Source: an uncultured Novosphingobium sp. (GTDB lineage: Bacteria; Pseudomonadota; Alphaproteobacteria; Sphingomonadales; Sphingomonadaceae). Taken from it: DNA of 23,656 nucleotides. The notes beneath the pieces are model-generated. The model saw only the letters and a list, made by a program, of their open reading frames with translations, had not been told where the DNA came from and did not search any database. The stretch lies in NCBI GenBank assembly GCA_937860195.1, contig CALMBN010000139.1, forward strand, positions 1-23,656, in the 5' to 3' direction. Made by a program: the position numbers and the translations under genes. Positions 1 through 8,415 of this stretch are shown here, one piece after another; position 1 is the stretch's first letter; every line of letters begins with the position of its first letter.

Positions 1-336
<336 letters not shown>

Positions 337-888
337 GTGAGACTGCTCGCACCCTGGCACGCGGTTCTGACCGGCGCGCCGGGGGCGGGCAAAACGACGT
401 TGCTCAATGCTGCAGAGGCAGCCGGGTTCAGGACTTCCCCGGAAGTTGCGCGGCAATTGCTGCAATCACCTGGCGGAATGGCGCTGCGCGAGGCCGATCC
501 CCTGGAGTTCGCCGAAGCGATGCTCGAGGCCCACGTTCGCGAATTTGAGCGGCATGCTACAGTTGAGGGACTGGTTCTTTTCGATCGGGGTTTCCCCGAT
601 GTGGTCGGATTCCTCGATGTCTCAGGCCTGCCCATACCCAAAGCTGTGGACCGCGCTTGCCGGACCGTGCGCTATCAGGGTCCGATTTTCCGCGCGCCAG
701 CCTGGGCCGCGATCTACGCTCAGGATGCCGAGCGAATTCAGGACTGGGAGCAGGCTGTGGCGAGCGACGATGCGGTGACAGCAGCGTGGCGGCGGTATGG
801 GTATGCGGTGACCGATTTGCCATTGGTGGGGGTGGGGGAGCGGCTCGATTTTATCGTTCGTATGCTAGATGATGGCTTGCTGCACTAA
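337..888 (+). CDS. AAA-type P-loop ATPase/kinase-like protein (AAA_28-like)
   Basis: A 183-residue protein with a clear Walker A motif GAPGAGKT at residues 13-20. A hydrophobic strand ending in a Walker-B-like VLFDRG lies at 79-85, and a late AERIQ segment at 131-135 resembles the lid region of small nucleotide or metabolite kinases. This combination matches the AAA_28 group (small ATPases related to the NadR/thymidylate kinase fold), annotated only as AAA family ATPase in alphaproteobacteria. The substrate is unknown. The start is the GTG at 337, directly abutting the rho stop, which implies translational coupling; no ATG gives the Walker A motif. No transmembrane segment or signal peptide is visible, so it should be cytoplasmic. 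Family assignment is good, function is open. Confidence 0.85.
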   Translation: MRLLAPWHAVLTGAPGAGKTTLLNAAEAAGFRTSPEVARQLLQSPGGMALREADPLEFAEAMLEAHVREFERHATVEGLVLFDRGFPDVVGFLDVSGLPIPKAVDRACRTVRYQGPIFRAPAWAAIYAQDAERIQDWEQAVASDDAVTAAWRRYGYAVTDLPLVGVGERLDFIVRMLDDGLLH

Positions 889-897
889 GAGGACCGG

Positions 898-1353
898 ATG
901 GAAAGCGATCTGCCCGACGATGCGATGGTAACCATCGCCGCGCTTATTTCGCGAGTCGAAGCGCTGGTGCTTGCATCGATGCTAGAGGCAGGGGGGATTC
1001 TGGTCCATGTCGATGGGGCGGCTCACGCCTCGGTCTCGGTCAATTCACTTGCGCTTGGCGGGCACCGACTCTGGGTGCCGGCCTTGCAGCATGAAGCGGC
1101 GAGCACCTTGCTGATCGAAGTGCTGGGCAAGGAGCGGTGGGCCTTCAGTTATGGCTTGCAGCGTGCCATTCTTCGCCTTGTTGGCGCATGGGCTGCGCTA
1201 TGGTCTGCCATTGCAATAATGTGGTGGGGGCTGGGCCAAGCCCCGCTTGCGTTGGTGCTATTGGGACCGCTCAATGCTGTGACCATCCCAGTCAATCCGC
1301 AAGGGCGCGGCGACTATTATCTGCACCCAAAAGCCCGTCACCCCGCCGCCTGA
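898..1353 (+). CDS. DUF2007-like putative signal-transducing membrane protein
   Basis: A 151-residue protein preceded by a good ribosome binding site (AGAGGA, 888-893). Residues 12-75 read like the DUF2007 domain found in small bacterial proteins: a short beta-alpha unit (ALISRVEALVLASMLEAGG) followed by a strand-rich part with H-R-L-W-V at 56-60. The second half has two hydrophobic stretches at about 90-110 and 113-130, so the C-terminal part is probably membrane embedded with the DUF2007 part in the cytoplasm. No biochemical role is established for the family. It follows the ATPase gene by 9 bases and is likely in the same transcript. Its end overlaps the end of the convergent gene by 16 bases (1338-1353). 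Confidence 0.7.
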   Translation: MESDLPDDAMVTIAALISRVEALVLASMLEAGGILVHVDGAAHASVSVNSLALGGHRLWVPALQHEAASTLLIEVLGKERWAFSYGLQRAILRLVGAWAALWSAIAIMWWGLGQAPLALVLLGPLNAVTIPVNPQGRGDYYLHPKARHPAA

Positions 1354-1736
1354 AGCTGCGCCGCCATCATCTCCCACAGTTTGTTGACCGCCTTGACCGG
1401 GCGGACCATCACTTTGAAATCCTTGATTTTCCCGGCGTCATCAAAGCGGATCAGGTCAATCCCGTTGATTGTGATGCCGTCGATCTCGCTGGTGAATTCG
1501 AGCAGGACATCGTTGTCCTCCACGATTTCTCGGACGTAGCTGAAGCTGTCATTACCCAGCACTTTCGCGGCGCTCAGCAGGTAGAGCATGACCTTGGCTT
1601 TTCCTTCCTGCGGGCTGTGGACCACCGGCGAATGGAAAACCGCATCATCGGCAATCTGGGCGGAGAGCAGATCGGCATCGCCGCCGCTTTCCATATAGGC
1701 GTGCCAGGCAGCGACACCGGTGTGTGTGGCGCTCAT
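1338..1736 (-). CDS. SnoaL/NTF2-like family protein
   Basis: A 132-residue protein with the features of the NTF2/SnoaL-like fold. It has an N-terminal helix pair (TGVAAWHAYMESGGDADLL), then I-A-D-D-A-V-F-H-S-P as the first strand of the cone-shaped sheet. Later alternating strands include FTSEIDGITINGIDLIRFDD and IKDFKVMVRP, a pattern typical of the family. Members include ketosteroid isomerase-like enzymes and many ligand-binding proteins of unknown substrate; nothing here fixes the substrate. The ATG overlaps the stop of the upstream dienelactone hydrolase gene by 4 bases (ATGA, 1733-1736), so the two are translated from one message. Its 3' end overlaps the convergent DUF2007-like gene. Confidence 0.83.
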   Translation of the reverse strand: MSATHTGVAAWHAYMESGGDADLLSAQIADDAVFHSPVVHSPQEGKAKVMLYLLSAAKVLGNDSFSYVREIVEDNDVLLEFTSEIDGITINGIDLIRFDDAGKIKDFKVMVRPVKAVNKLWEMMAAQLQAAG

Positions 1737-2437
1737 GCCAGGTGCTCCGCCAGAAAAACCGCAGTGCGGCTGTCAGCCAGCTGCGCGCCCACCTCATCAC
1801 GCCGGTTGCCCAGTTCGGCGGCGAAGCCGTGGTCGAGGCCGGGATAGTCATGCAGCGTCACGCGCGGGTGTTCGTCCAACCCGGCATGGATCGCGGCTTG
1901 AGCTTCTGGTCTCACGAAATGGTCGGCGGTCGGGATATGCAGCATCAGCGGCCTGGCGATGTGATGAGACTCATCAAGCATCGTATCGATCATCACCCCG
2001 TAATAGCCGACCGAAACGTCAATATCAGTCCGCGCCGCAGCCATATAGGCCAGTCGCCCGCCGAGGCAGTAACCCACACAACCGACCTTGGCCACACCTT
2101 CGCCTCGGAGCCATTTGATCGCCGATTCAATGTCATAGACTCCAGCTGCCGGATCATATTGCTGGAAATAGCCAAAGGCCTCTTGCAGTTCCGCCTCGAC
2201 ATCGGGGTTGAGTTCCACACCGGGAGCGAACCGCCAGAAAATGTCCGGCGCGACCGCCAGATAGCCCGCTGCCGCCCACTTGTCGGTCTTTTGACGAATG
2301 CCCGCGTTGACCCCGAAAATCTCCGGAATGACGATGATTGCCGCCTTGGGTGTGCCCGCAGTCCGCGCGACATAGGCGGGAATCGTGCCGCCTCCCTTGA
2401 GCGACGGGATCTGGACGGTTTCGGACATACTGTTCAC
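1733..2437 (-). CDS. Dienelactone hydrolase family protein
   Basis: A 234-residue alpha/beta hydrolase. The nucleophile sits in GYCLGG (Cys124), as in carboxymethylenebutenolidase rather than serine esterases. His203 in L-D-H-G-F and Asp172 in T-A-D-H-F complete the triad, and Glu39 in IPEIFGVN matches the glutamate that activates the cysteine in dienelactone hydrolases. Length is normal for the family. Known members hydrolyse dienelactone in chloroaromatic degradation, but most genomic copies are generic esterases, and no catabolic genes surround this one, so the substrate is unassigned. An internal ATG at codon 4 (MSETVQ) is an equally good start. It is the first gene of a minus-strand pair with the SnoaL-like gene and is divergent from the DUF6489-like gene. 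Confidence 0.9.
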   Translation of the reverse strand: MNSMSETVQIPSLKGGGTIPAYVARTAGTPKAAIIVIPEIFGVNAGIRQKTDKWAAAGYLAVAPDIFWRFAPGVELNPDVEAELQEAFGYFQQYDPAAGVYDIESAIKWLRGEGVAKVGCVGYCLGGRLAYMAAARTDIDVSVGYYGVMIDTMLDESHHIARPLMLHIPTADHFVRPEAQAAIHAGLDEHPRVTLHDYPGLDHGFAAELGNRRDEVGAQLADSRTAVFLAEHLA

Positions 2438-2542
2438 TCCATGGCTGGCCTGAGCCGCAACCCTAAGCCCGCAATGGACTTTGTGAAGGGGTTATGCCAG
2501 CTTGGCCCAAGGGAATGGCTGGGTGCCGATCAGGAGTTTGCA
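2438..2542. promoter_or_regulatory. Divergent intergenic region between dienelactone hydrolase and DUF6489-like genes
   Basis: These 105 bases separate two divergently read genes, so promoters for both must lie here or slightly inside the coding ends. I could not pick out a convincing -35/-10 pair on either strand. The only clear element is the ribosome binding site CAGGAG at 2531-2536, seven bases upstream of the ATG at 2543. Confidence 0.4.
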
Positions 2543-2800
2543 ATGAAGATCAATGTCGAAGTCGATTGCACCCCGGAAGAGGCACGCAGCTTTCTCGGCC
2601 TGCCCGATGTGTCGAAGGCCAATGGAGTCTATATCGACATGATATCCAAGGCGATGAAGGGCGCAGGTTCGGTCGATCAGGTCCAGGATTTCGCCAAGAA
2701 CATCGCGCCGATGGGCCAGGTCGGGCTTAAGCTGTTCCAGCAGTTCGTGGAAAGCAGCAGCGCGTTTGCCACTGGAGCGGGGAAAAAGAAAGACGATTGA
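2543..2800 (+). CDS. DUF6489-like small conserved protein
   Basis: An 85-residue protein beginning MKINVEVDCTPEEARSFLGL, with AGGAG seven bases ahead of the ATG, which decides the start; the reading frame stays open further upstream but only antisense to the hydrolase gene. The opening strand followed by C-T-P-E-E-A-R-x-F-L-G-L-P-D matches the pattern I recall for the DUF6489 family of sphingomonads. The middle is a helix pair (about 30-70) and the tail is basic then acidic (GKKKDD). No signal peptide or membrane segment. Function unknown. It lies 38 bases upstream of mnmE in the same direction and may be transcribed with it. The family name is from memory and should be confirmed. Confidence 0.75.
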   Translation: MKINVEVDCTPEEARSFLGLPDVSKANGVYIDMISKAMKGAGSVDQVQDFAKNIAPMGQVGLKLFQQFVESSSAFATGAGKKKDD

Positions 2801-2838
2801 TCCTCCCGCCGATACTGCTGATCTGCTAGACGGGTGAA

Positions 2839-4116
2839 ATGACCGATACGATCTTCGCCTTGTCCAGCGGCGCGCCTCCGGCAGCGATCGGCGTAGTGCG
2901 GGTTAGCGGACCCAAGGCCCGCGACGCACTCTATGAGCTGGCCGGCCGCGTTCCGGCGCCGCGCCGCGCTGCGCTGGCCAAATTGCGTGATCGCCACGGC
3001 GTTGCGATCGACGAGGCGCTGGTGCTGTGGTTGCCTGGGCCGGGAACCGAGACCGGTGAGGATACCGCCGAACTGCAATGCCACGGCGGCCGTGCGGTAA
3101 TCGCTGCGGTGGAGACTGCGCTGTCGGCGCTTGCAGGTCTTCGCAAGGCGAGGCCCGGTGAGTTTACGCGCCGCGCTTTCGCCAACGGCAAGATCGATCT
3201 GGCTGAAGCCGAGGGCTTGGCGGATCTGCTTGAGGCTGAGACCGAGCTCCAGCGGCTGTCAGCGATGGCGATGGCGGGTGGGGCGTTTTCGCGAGAGGTT
3301 GAAGGCTGGCGGGCCGAGTTGTTGATGCTCTCGGCCGCTGTCGAAGCCGTACTCGATTTCGGCGACGAAGACGATGTTGCGACACTTCCGGCCGATTTTG
3401 CAGTCAAGATCGAAGCGCTTTCGCTGGAGATCAAGACCTGGCTTGATCGTCCGCGAGCCGAACTGCTCAAGGAAGGTTTCCGGGTGGTTGTTGCGGGCCC
3501 GCCAAATGCAGGTAAAAGCACTCTATTCAATGTGTTGGTTGAGGCCGAGGCTGCGATTGCAACCCCGATTGCCGGCACCACCCGCGATGTTCTGACCCGC
3601 CCGGTTGCAATTGCCGGAGTCCCGTTCCTGTTCGCCGACACAGCTGGACTCCACGATGCGGTTGACGACGTGGTGGAGGCAATCGGGATTGAACGAGCCC
3701 TCGAAGCGCTTGACCGGGCCGATCTGGTGCTGTGGCTCGGGCCAGAGGGTGCAGGCCCGCCGGGAGCGTGGGAGATCGAAGGCCAGATCGATCGTCCGGA
3801 TCATCCTGAGAAGAGCGCCCCTCGCCACCAGCTGTCGGCCCGAACCGGGGTAGGGATTGACGAACTCCGGGCCGATCTGGTTGAGGCGGCCAGTCAGGCC
3901 CTGCCCAAACCGGGCGATGGTGCGCTCAACGAACGCCAGCACGATCTGCTCGGCCAGGCTCGCATTGCGCTGGCACAGGCCGTAGATCACCCCGATCCAC
4001 TGCTCACCGCCGAAGCCTTGCGGCTGGCCCGGGTCTCGTTCGACAAACTGCTTGGCCGAACCGCGACCGAAGATATGCTCGACGCATTGTTCGGGCGGTT
4101 CTGCATCGGGAAGTGA
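2839..4116 (+). CDS. mnmE: tRNA-modifying GTPase MnmE
   Basis: With MnmG this GTPase installs the (carboxymethyl)aminomethyl group on wobble uridine 34 of certain tRNAs. The 425-residue protein has the N-terminal tetrahydrofolate-binding domain (about 1-118, starting DTIFALSSGAPPAAIGVVRV), a helical domain, and an inserted G domain: G1 GPPNAGKST 220-228, G2 GTTRD 246-250, G3 DTAG 267-270, and S-A-R 333-335 as G5. It ends in the family's C-I-G-K with the catalytic Cys422. The G4 motif NKxD is not seen; the aligned position reads G-Q-I-D (315-318), and the loop around it is short, making the protein a little shorter than E. coli MnmE. Weak ribosome binding site. A parS palindrome begins at the base after its stop codon. 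Confidence 0.97.
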   Translation: MTDTIFALSSGAPPAAIGVVRVSGPKARDALYELAGRVPAPRRAALAKLRDRHGVAIDEALVLWLPGPGTETGEDTAELQCHGGRAVIAAVETALSALAGLRKARPGEFTRRAFANGKIDLAEAEGLADLLEAETELQRLSAMAMAGGAFSREVEGWRAELLMLSAAVEAVLDFGDEDDVATLPADFAVKIEALSLEIKTWLDRPRAELLKEGFRVVVAGPPNAGKSTLFNVLVEAEAAIATPIAGTTRDVLTRPVAIAGVPFLFADTAGLHDAVDDVVEAIGIERALEALDRADLVLWLGPEGAGPPGAWEIEGQIDRPDHPEKSAPRHQLSARTGVGIDELRADLVEAASQALPKPGDGALNERQHDLLGQARIALAQAVDHPDPLLTAEALRLARVSFDKLLGRTATEDMLDALFGRFCIGK

Positions 4117-4132
4117 TGTTCCACGTGGAACA
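4117..4132. promoter_or_regulatory. parS: parS centromere site 1 (perfect palindrome)
   Basis: TGTTCCACGTGGAACA is a perfect 16-base palindrome and fits the bacterial parS consensus TGTT(T/C)CACGTG(A/G)AACA. It starts at the base immediately after the mnmE stop. ParB, encoded 3.3 kb downstream, is expected to load here and spread along the DNA. The CACGTG core is intact. Confidence 0.92.
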
Positions 4133-4170
4133 CACCTGCGGAGTGTTTGTTGGTTGCATCGCTGAACGGT

Positions 4171-4204
4171 GAAAACCGGTTCCCACTTGTCTCCGCAATG
4201 CTCT
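4171..4204 (+). repeat. Possible copy of a dispersed alphaproteobacterial intergenic repeat
   Basis: Between the parS site and the mnmG start, the sequence GAAAACCGGTTCCCACTT continues into GTCTCCGCAATGCTCT. From memory, strings of the type AAACCGGTTCCCACTTTTC followed by GATGCTCT recur many times in intergenic regions of rhizobial and related alphaproteobacterial genomes. It contains the palindrome ACCGGT. Only one copy is present in this window, so repetition cannot be shown here; a whole-genome search is needed. Confidence 0.35.
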
Positions 4205-4219
4205 ATGGGCGCTGGCACA

Positions 4220-6070
4220 ATGCAGCAGTTCGATATCATTGTGGTCGGCGGGGGCCATGCCGGGGTTGAGGCTGCGGCTGTGGCAGCGCGGATGGGCGCG
4301 CATGTCGCGCTGGTCAGCTTCGATCTTGATGCGATCGGAGCGATGAGCTGCAATCCTGCGATTGGCGGGCTCGGCAAAGGGCATTTGGTGCGCGAAGTCG
4401 ATGCGTTCGATGGGATCATCGCGCGGGCTGCAGATGCCGGGGCGATCCATTACCGGATGCTTAACCGCTCCAAAGGATCAGCCGTGCAGGGCCCGCGGGT
4501 TCAGGCAGATCGCAAGCGGTTCAAGGCTGAGGTTCAGCGATTGCTCACGCTTCAGGGTGATCTGACACAGATTGCGGGCGAAGCAGCAGCGCTGCGGATC
4601 GAACATGGCCGGATGGCAGGGATCGATCTGGCCGATGGGACCAGCTTGGCTGCCCCGGCAGTGGTGCTGTGCACCGGCACCTTCCTTGGTGGTGTGCTGT
4701 TTCGAGGCGAAGAGCGGATGACCGGCGGACGGATCGGCGAGGCCTCGGCTCAGCGGCTCGCGGCGCAGCTGCGCGAGGTTGCCCTGCCGCTGGCCCGTCT
4801 AAAAACCGGGACGCCGCCGCGGCTCGATGGCCGCACTATCGATTGGGCCCAGCTCGACGAGCAACCGAGCGACCTTGATCCGTGGACGATGTCACCGCTG
4901 GGACCGGGCCGGGTGCTGCCGCAAGTGTTCTGCGCAATCACGCGGACCAATCCGCGCAGTCACGACGTCATCCGCGCCAATCTGCACCGTTCTCCGCTAT
5001 TTTCAGGAGCAATCGGGGCATCAGGGCCGCGCTATTGCCCTTCGATCGAGGACAAGATCCACCGTTTTGCCGACCGCGAAGGACATCAGGTGTTCCTCGA
5101 ACCGGAAGGGCTCGACACGCCATTGGTCTATCCCAACGGGATCAGCACCTCGCTCCCCGCCGACGTCCAGCTGGAGATGTTGCGGACAATGGCAGGGCTT
5201 GAGCATGTGGAAATGGCCGTGCCGGGCTATGCTGTAGAATACGATCACATCGATCCGCGCAGCTTGCGGCCAAGTCTGGAGCTGCGCGATCTGCCCGGGC
5301 TTTATTGTGCGGGGCAAATCAATGGCACCACTGGCTATGAAGAAGCCGCTGCGCAAGGGCTGGTTGCCGGAATGCATGCCGCCGCCGCAGTTGTGGGGCG
5401 TGATGGCCCTGCCATCGATCGGGCAAACAGCTATCTGGCGGTGATGGTTGACGACCTGACTCTGCATGGCGTGAGCGAGCCGTACCGAATGCTGACGGCG
5501 CGGGCGGAATATCGGTTGCGGCTGCGGGCCAACAATGCCTGCACCCGGCTGACACCCCTGGGATTGACGCTCGGATGCATCGGGCCAGAGCGGACCGAAT
5601 GGTTCGAACGACGTGCGCGTGCGCGCGAACTGCTCGATGCACAGCTTGACCTGACCGTGACTGGCAGCGCGCTGGCGGCGGGAGCCGGATTGCCGGTTCG
5701 CAGCGACGCTGGCCGTCTGGCTTTGCGCGATTGGCTGCGGTTCGGCGGGATTGGCCTGGAACAGCTGCAACCTTGGCTCAGCGCCGATGCGTTTGCGGAC
5801 CTCGATCTGGTGGCCGAAATGACTGAGGATGCCGCCTATGCGCCCTACCTTGTCCGGCAGGACGGCGAATTGCGCGATCTTCGGGCCGGTGAGGCGCTGC
5901 CGTTGGGAGATGACTTTCCCTATGAAGCGATCCCGGGGCTTTCACGGGAAATGGCCGAGCGGCTGGGCCGGGCCCAGCCCGCAACACTGGCGGCAGCTGG
6001 GCGGGTGCCGGGGATTACGCCGGCGGCATTGGCGGCGCTGCTGGTCCATGCCCGGCGGCGCGCAGCATGA
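4220..6070 (+). CDS. mnmG: tRNA uridine-5-carboxymethylaminomethyl synthesis enzyme MnmG
   Basis: The FAD-dependent partner of MnmE in wobble-uridine modification. It is 616 residues from the chosen start, normal for the family. The Rossmann FAD motif [12 protein letters not shown] is at residues 8-19 and the conserved [20 protein letters not shown] at 44-63. Both family signatures are present: [11 protein letters not shown] at 269-279, with its reactive cysteine at 273, and [17 protein letters not shown] at 364-380. The C-terminal helical domain that contacts MnmE follows. I chose ATG 4220 ([12 protein letters not shown]) because family members start just before this strand; an in-frame ATG at 4205 and a GTG at 4169 exist but lie in the intergenic repeat-like sequence, and no start has a strong ribosome binding site. 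The stop overlaps rsmG by 4 bases. Confidence 0.97.
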   Translation: MQQFDIIVVGGGHAGVEAAAVAARMGAHVALVSFDLDAIGAMSCNPAIGGLGKGHLVREVDAFDGIIARAADAGAIHYRMLNRSKGSAVQGPRVQADRKRFKAEVQRLLTLQGDLTQIAGEAAALRIEHGRMAGIDLADGTSLAAPAVVLCTGTFLGGVLFRGEERMTGGRIGEASAQRLAAQLREVALPLARLKTGTPPRLDGRTIDWAQLDEQPSDLDPWTMSPLGPGRVLPQVFCAITRTNPRSHDVIRANLHRSPLFSGAIGASGPRYCPSIEDKIHRFADREGHQVFLEPEGLDTPLVYPNGISTSLPADVQLEMLRTMAGLEHVEMAVPGYAVEYDHIDPRSLRPSLELRDLPGLYCAGQINGTTGYEEAAAQGLVAGMHAAAAVVGRDGPAIDRANSYLAVMVDDLTLHGVSEPYRMLTARAEYRLRLRANNACTRLTPLGLTLGCIGPERTEWFERRARARELLDAQLDLTVTGSALAAGAGLPVRSDAGRLALRDWLRFGGIGLEQLQPWLSADAFADLDLVAEMTEDAAYAPYLVRQDGELRDLRAGEALPLGDDFPYEAIPGLSREMAERLGRAQPATLAAAGRVPGITPAALAALLVHARRRAA

Positions 6071-6711
6071 GCCTGGCGAACGAAGCTGAGGCGCGCACCT
6101 GGCTGGAAACTCTGCCGGAATGGGACGCGGCGGCCAAGGAACGGCTCGAAGCTCTTGTGGCCTTGCTGATTGAGGAGAATCAACACCAGAACCTCGTTTC
6201 GGCGGCGAGTCTGGTCGAGGTTTGGCGACGGCATATTGCCGATTCAGCGCAACTGCTTGTGCATGTTCCACGTGAAACAAGATTGTCCTGGCTTGACCTG
6301 GGCACGGGAGCGGGATTTCCGGGGCTGGTTGTTGCCGCACTCAGGCCGGATTGCGCCGTCACGATGGTCGAATCACGCGGACGGCGGGTCGAATGGCTCG
6401 AGCGGGCACGAGTCGCTTTGGGGCTTGATCGTGCTCGGATCGAAGGGGTGAGCGTCGAAACGATGCCGACCCGGCATTTTCATGTCATTTCGGCACGGGC
6501 ATTTGCTCCGCTGCCCAAATTACTCGAGCTATCCGCAAGACTGTCCACAACCGAAACGGTCTGGCTGTTGCCGAAGGGGCGGTCTGCCTTGCAGGAACTG
6601 GACGCACTGGCGGGATGGAATCACTCGTTTCACGTGGAACAATCGCTGACAGACCCCGATGCCGGAATTATCGTGGGCCAGTTGCTGGGCAGAAAGGGCA
6701 AAAAAGAGTGA
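6067..6711 (+). CDS. rsmG: 16S rRNA (guanine-527-N7)-methyltransferase RsmG
   Basis: This enzyme methylates N7 of G527 in 16S rRNA using S-adenosylmethionine. The 214-residue protein carries the family landmarks: N-L-V-S at 42-45, W-R-R-H-I-A-D-S at 53-60, the SAM-binding loop [11 protein letters not shown] at 76-86, the acidic residue ending strand 2 in V-E-S-R (Glu102), and S-A-R-A-F at 142-146. It starts on an ATGA overlap with the mnmG stop and its stop overlaps the parA GTG, so mnmG-rsmG-parA-parB are translationally chained. Two parS sites lie inside the gene and are written into codons 66-71 and 187-192, where the amino acids are H-V-P-R-E-T and S-F-H-V-E-Q. Codons such as ACA and AGA at the first site are uncommon in the surrounding GC-rich genes. 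Confidence 0.97.
   Translation: MSLANEAEARTWLETLPEWDAAAKERLEALVALLIEENQHQNLVSAASLVEVWRRHIADSAQLLVHVPRETRLSWLDLGTGAGFPGLVVAALRPDCAVTMVESRGRRVEWLERARVALGLDRARIEGVSVETMPTRHFHVISARAFAPLPKLLELSARLSTTETVWLLPKGRSALQELDALAGWNHSFHVEQSLTDPDAGIIVGQLLGRKGKKE
6264..6279. promoter_or_regulatory. parS: parS centromere site 2, inside rsmG
   Basis: TGTTCCACGTGAAACA matches the parS consensus at all defined positions and differs from a perfect palindrome at one base pair. It lies within the rsmG coding sequence (codons 66-71), about 440 bases upstream of parA. Confidence 0.9.
6626..6641. promoter_or_regulatory. parS: parS centromere site 3, inside rsmG
   Basis: CGTTTCACGTGGAACA has the CACGTG core and matches the parS consensus except for the first base (C for T). 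It lies in rsmG codons 187-192, some 70 bases before the parA start, so ParB bound here could also cover the parAB promoter area. Confidence 0.82.
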
Positions 6712-7484
6712 TTCGCGTGGCAATCGCCAATCAGAAAGGCGGGGTGGGTAAAACCACCACAGCGATCAATATCGCCACCGCGATGGCCGCGACCGGCTGG
6801 AAGGTGTTGCTGATCGACCTCGATCCACAAGGGAACGCGTCGACCGGCATCGGTCTGGCAGCGGATCAGCGCGAGCAGAGTGCTTATGACCTGCTGGTTG
6901 ATCAGCAACCGCTGTCAGCATGCGTCACTGCCACCCGGATACCTGGACTCGATCTGGTCCCGGCGACGGTCGATCTGTCTGGCGCTGAAATCGAACTGGT
7001 CGGCGTGGACAACCGGACCGATCGGCTGCGTGATGCGCTGGCGGTCCCGAATGGCTATGACATTGCGTTCATCGATTGCCCGCCTTCGCTCGGATTGCTG
7101 ACGTTGAATGCCCTCAGTGCAGCGGATACCTTGCTGGTACCACTGCAATGCGAGTTCTTTGCGCTCGAAGGTCTCTCGCAACTGCTCAAAACCGTTGAGC
7201 AGGTCCAGCAGCGGTTCAATCCCGATCTCGGGATCATTGGTATTGCGCTGACCATGTATGATCGCCGCAACCGGCTGACCGATCAGGTTTCCGACGATGT
7301 CCGCTCGTGCCTTGGCAATCTGGTGTTCGAAGCGGTGATCCCGCGCAATGTCCGGTTGTCTGAGGCACCAAGCCACGGGTTGCCCGCGCTGGTCTATGAT
7401 CACACCTGTGCAGGCAGCAAGGCCTATATGGCCTTGGCGCGCGAACTGATCTCCCGTCTGCCAAAGCAAAGGAAGGCTGCATGA
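6708..7484 (+). CDS. parA: Chromosome partitioning ATPase ParA
   Basis: ParA binds DNA when ATP-loaded and is released by ParB, moving the parS-ParB complex to segregate the origin. The 258-residue protein begins [20 protein letters not shown]: the deviant Walker A KGGVGKTT is at 10-17, including the signature lysine Lys10. Walker A' is in LLIDLDPQGNAST (34-46), and Walker B is in IAFIDCPPSLGLLT (119-132). The length is typical of chromosomal ParA. The start is the GTG at 6708, overlapping the rsmG stop as GTGA. The open frame extends further upstream, but that part is antisense-like sequence in rsmG with no family similarity. The GAAAGGG at 6692-6698 may serve as ribosome binding site. The stop overlaps parB by 4 bases. 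Confidence 0.97.
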   Translation: MIRVAIANQKGGVGKTTTAINIATAMAATGWKVLLIDLDPQGNASTGIGLAADQREQSAYDLLVDQQPLSACVTATRIPGLDLVPATVDLSGAEIELVGVDNRTDRLRDALAVPNGYDIAFIDCPPSLGLLTLNALSAADTLLVPLQCEFFALEGLSQLLKTVEQVQQRFNPDLGIIGIALTMYDRRNRLTDQVSDDVRSCLGNLVFEAVIPRNVRLSEAPSHGLPALVYDHTCAGSKAYMALARELISRLPKQRKAA

Positions 7485-8413
7485 GCGAGAATCCCGTGGT
7501 CCGCATAGCCACCGCCAAACGCCCCGCTCTGGGTCGGGGCCTCGGTGCCCTGCTGGGCGAGACCCGGCGTGAAGAGCCGTTGGTCACTGAATCGCGGCGC
7601 ATGACCGAGCCGGGCAACGGCCTCGCAATGCTTGCGGTTGCGGATATCGTTCCTCATCCCGGCCAGCCGCGGCGGCACTTCTCCGAGGCGGCGCTGGCCG
7701 AACTTGCCACGTCGATTGCCCAGCGCGGGGTAATCCAACCGGTGATCGTCACTCCGCACGGCCTCGGACAATGGCGGCTGGTTGCGGGCGAACGCCGCTG
7801 GCGAGCCGCGCAACTTGCCAGGCTGCATGAAATACCAGCATTAATTCGCGAACTTGACGAGCGCGAAGTAACTGCCCTGGCGTTGATTGAAAACCTCCAG
7901 CGCGAAGACCTCAATCCGATCGAAGAGGCCCGAGCCTATCATCGGCTGGTCGAAAGCGACGGATTGACGCAGGCGGAGATCGCCAAAATGGTCGACAAGA
8001 GCCGCAGCCACGTCGCCAACCTGCTACGCCTGTTGACTCTGCCGACTCTGGTGATCGAACTGGTCGAGGAAGGCCGTCTGTCGATGGGCCACGCCAGGGC
8101 GCTTGTCGGGGTTGAGAATGCACAGACTCTGGCTGAATTGGCGGTGGCCAAGCGGCTATCGGTGCGCGAAGTTGAACGGATGGCCCGCAAGCCGGCCAGC
8201 GGCGGCAGCATTGCGCGCAAGGCCCGCGGTGAGCGCGACACCGGCGATTCGGCCGATATCGCAGCAGTCCAAAGTCATCTGGAAGAGTTTCTGGGCCTCT
8301 CGGTGCGGATCAACACCGATGCGGATCCGCGTTCGGGCGCAGTAACAATCCGCTATCGCACGCTTGATCAGCTTGACCTGATTTGTCAGCGACTGACTGG
8401 CGGCGGAATTTAG
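7481..8413 (+). CDS. parB: Chromosome partitioning protein ParB (CTPase)
   Basis: ParB recognises parS, uses CTP to clamp and slide on DNA, and stimulates ParA. The 310-residue protein has all expected parts in order: the ParA-contacting N-terminal segment RPALGRGLGALLG (14-26), the CTP-binding ParB/Srx domain from about 52 with GERRWRA at 103-109 (the GERRxRA motif), ENLQREDLNPIEEA at 137-150, a helix-turn-helix around 163-184 (LTQAEIAKMVDKSRSHVANLL), and a C-terminal dimerisation domain. It starts on an ATGA overlap with parA. Three parS sites lie within 3.4 kb upstream. The gene ends 2 bases from the stop of the convergent PAS-like gene. Confidence 0.97.
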   Translation: MSENPVVRIATAKRPALGRGLGALLGETRREEPLVTESRRMTEPGNGLAMLAVADIVPHPGQPRRHFSEAALAELATSIAQRGVIQPVIVTPHGLGQWRLVAGERRWRAAQLARLHEIPALIRELDEREVTALALIENLQREDLNPIEEARAYHRLVESDGLTQAEIAKMVDKSRSHVANLLRLLTLPTLVIELVEEGRLSMGHARALVGVENAQTLAELAVAKRLSVREVERMARKPASGGSIARKARGERDTGDSADIAAVQSHLEEFLGLSVRINTDADPRSGAVTIRYRTLDQLDLICQRLTGGGI

Positions 8414-8415
8414 CG

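Noticed and set aside
1724..2542. Upstream extension of the DUF6489-like frame to an ATG-like start at 1724
   Set aside because: This part is antisense to the dienelactone hydrolase, which has a complete catalytic triad. The ATG at 2543 has a good ribosome binding site and gives the family-like N-terminus.
4169..4219. Upstream GTG/ATG starts for MnmG
   Set aside because: The extra residues are encoded by repeat-like intergenic sequence and precede the family's normal first strand. ATG 4205 cannot be fully excluded.
6615..6707. Upstream start for ParA adding 31 residues
   Set aside because: The extension lies within rsmG out of frame and shows no ParA similarity; GTG 6708 gives the usual [11 protein letters not shown] start and the stop/start overlap seen between the other genes of the block.
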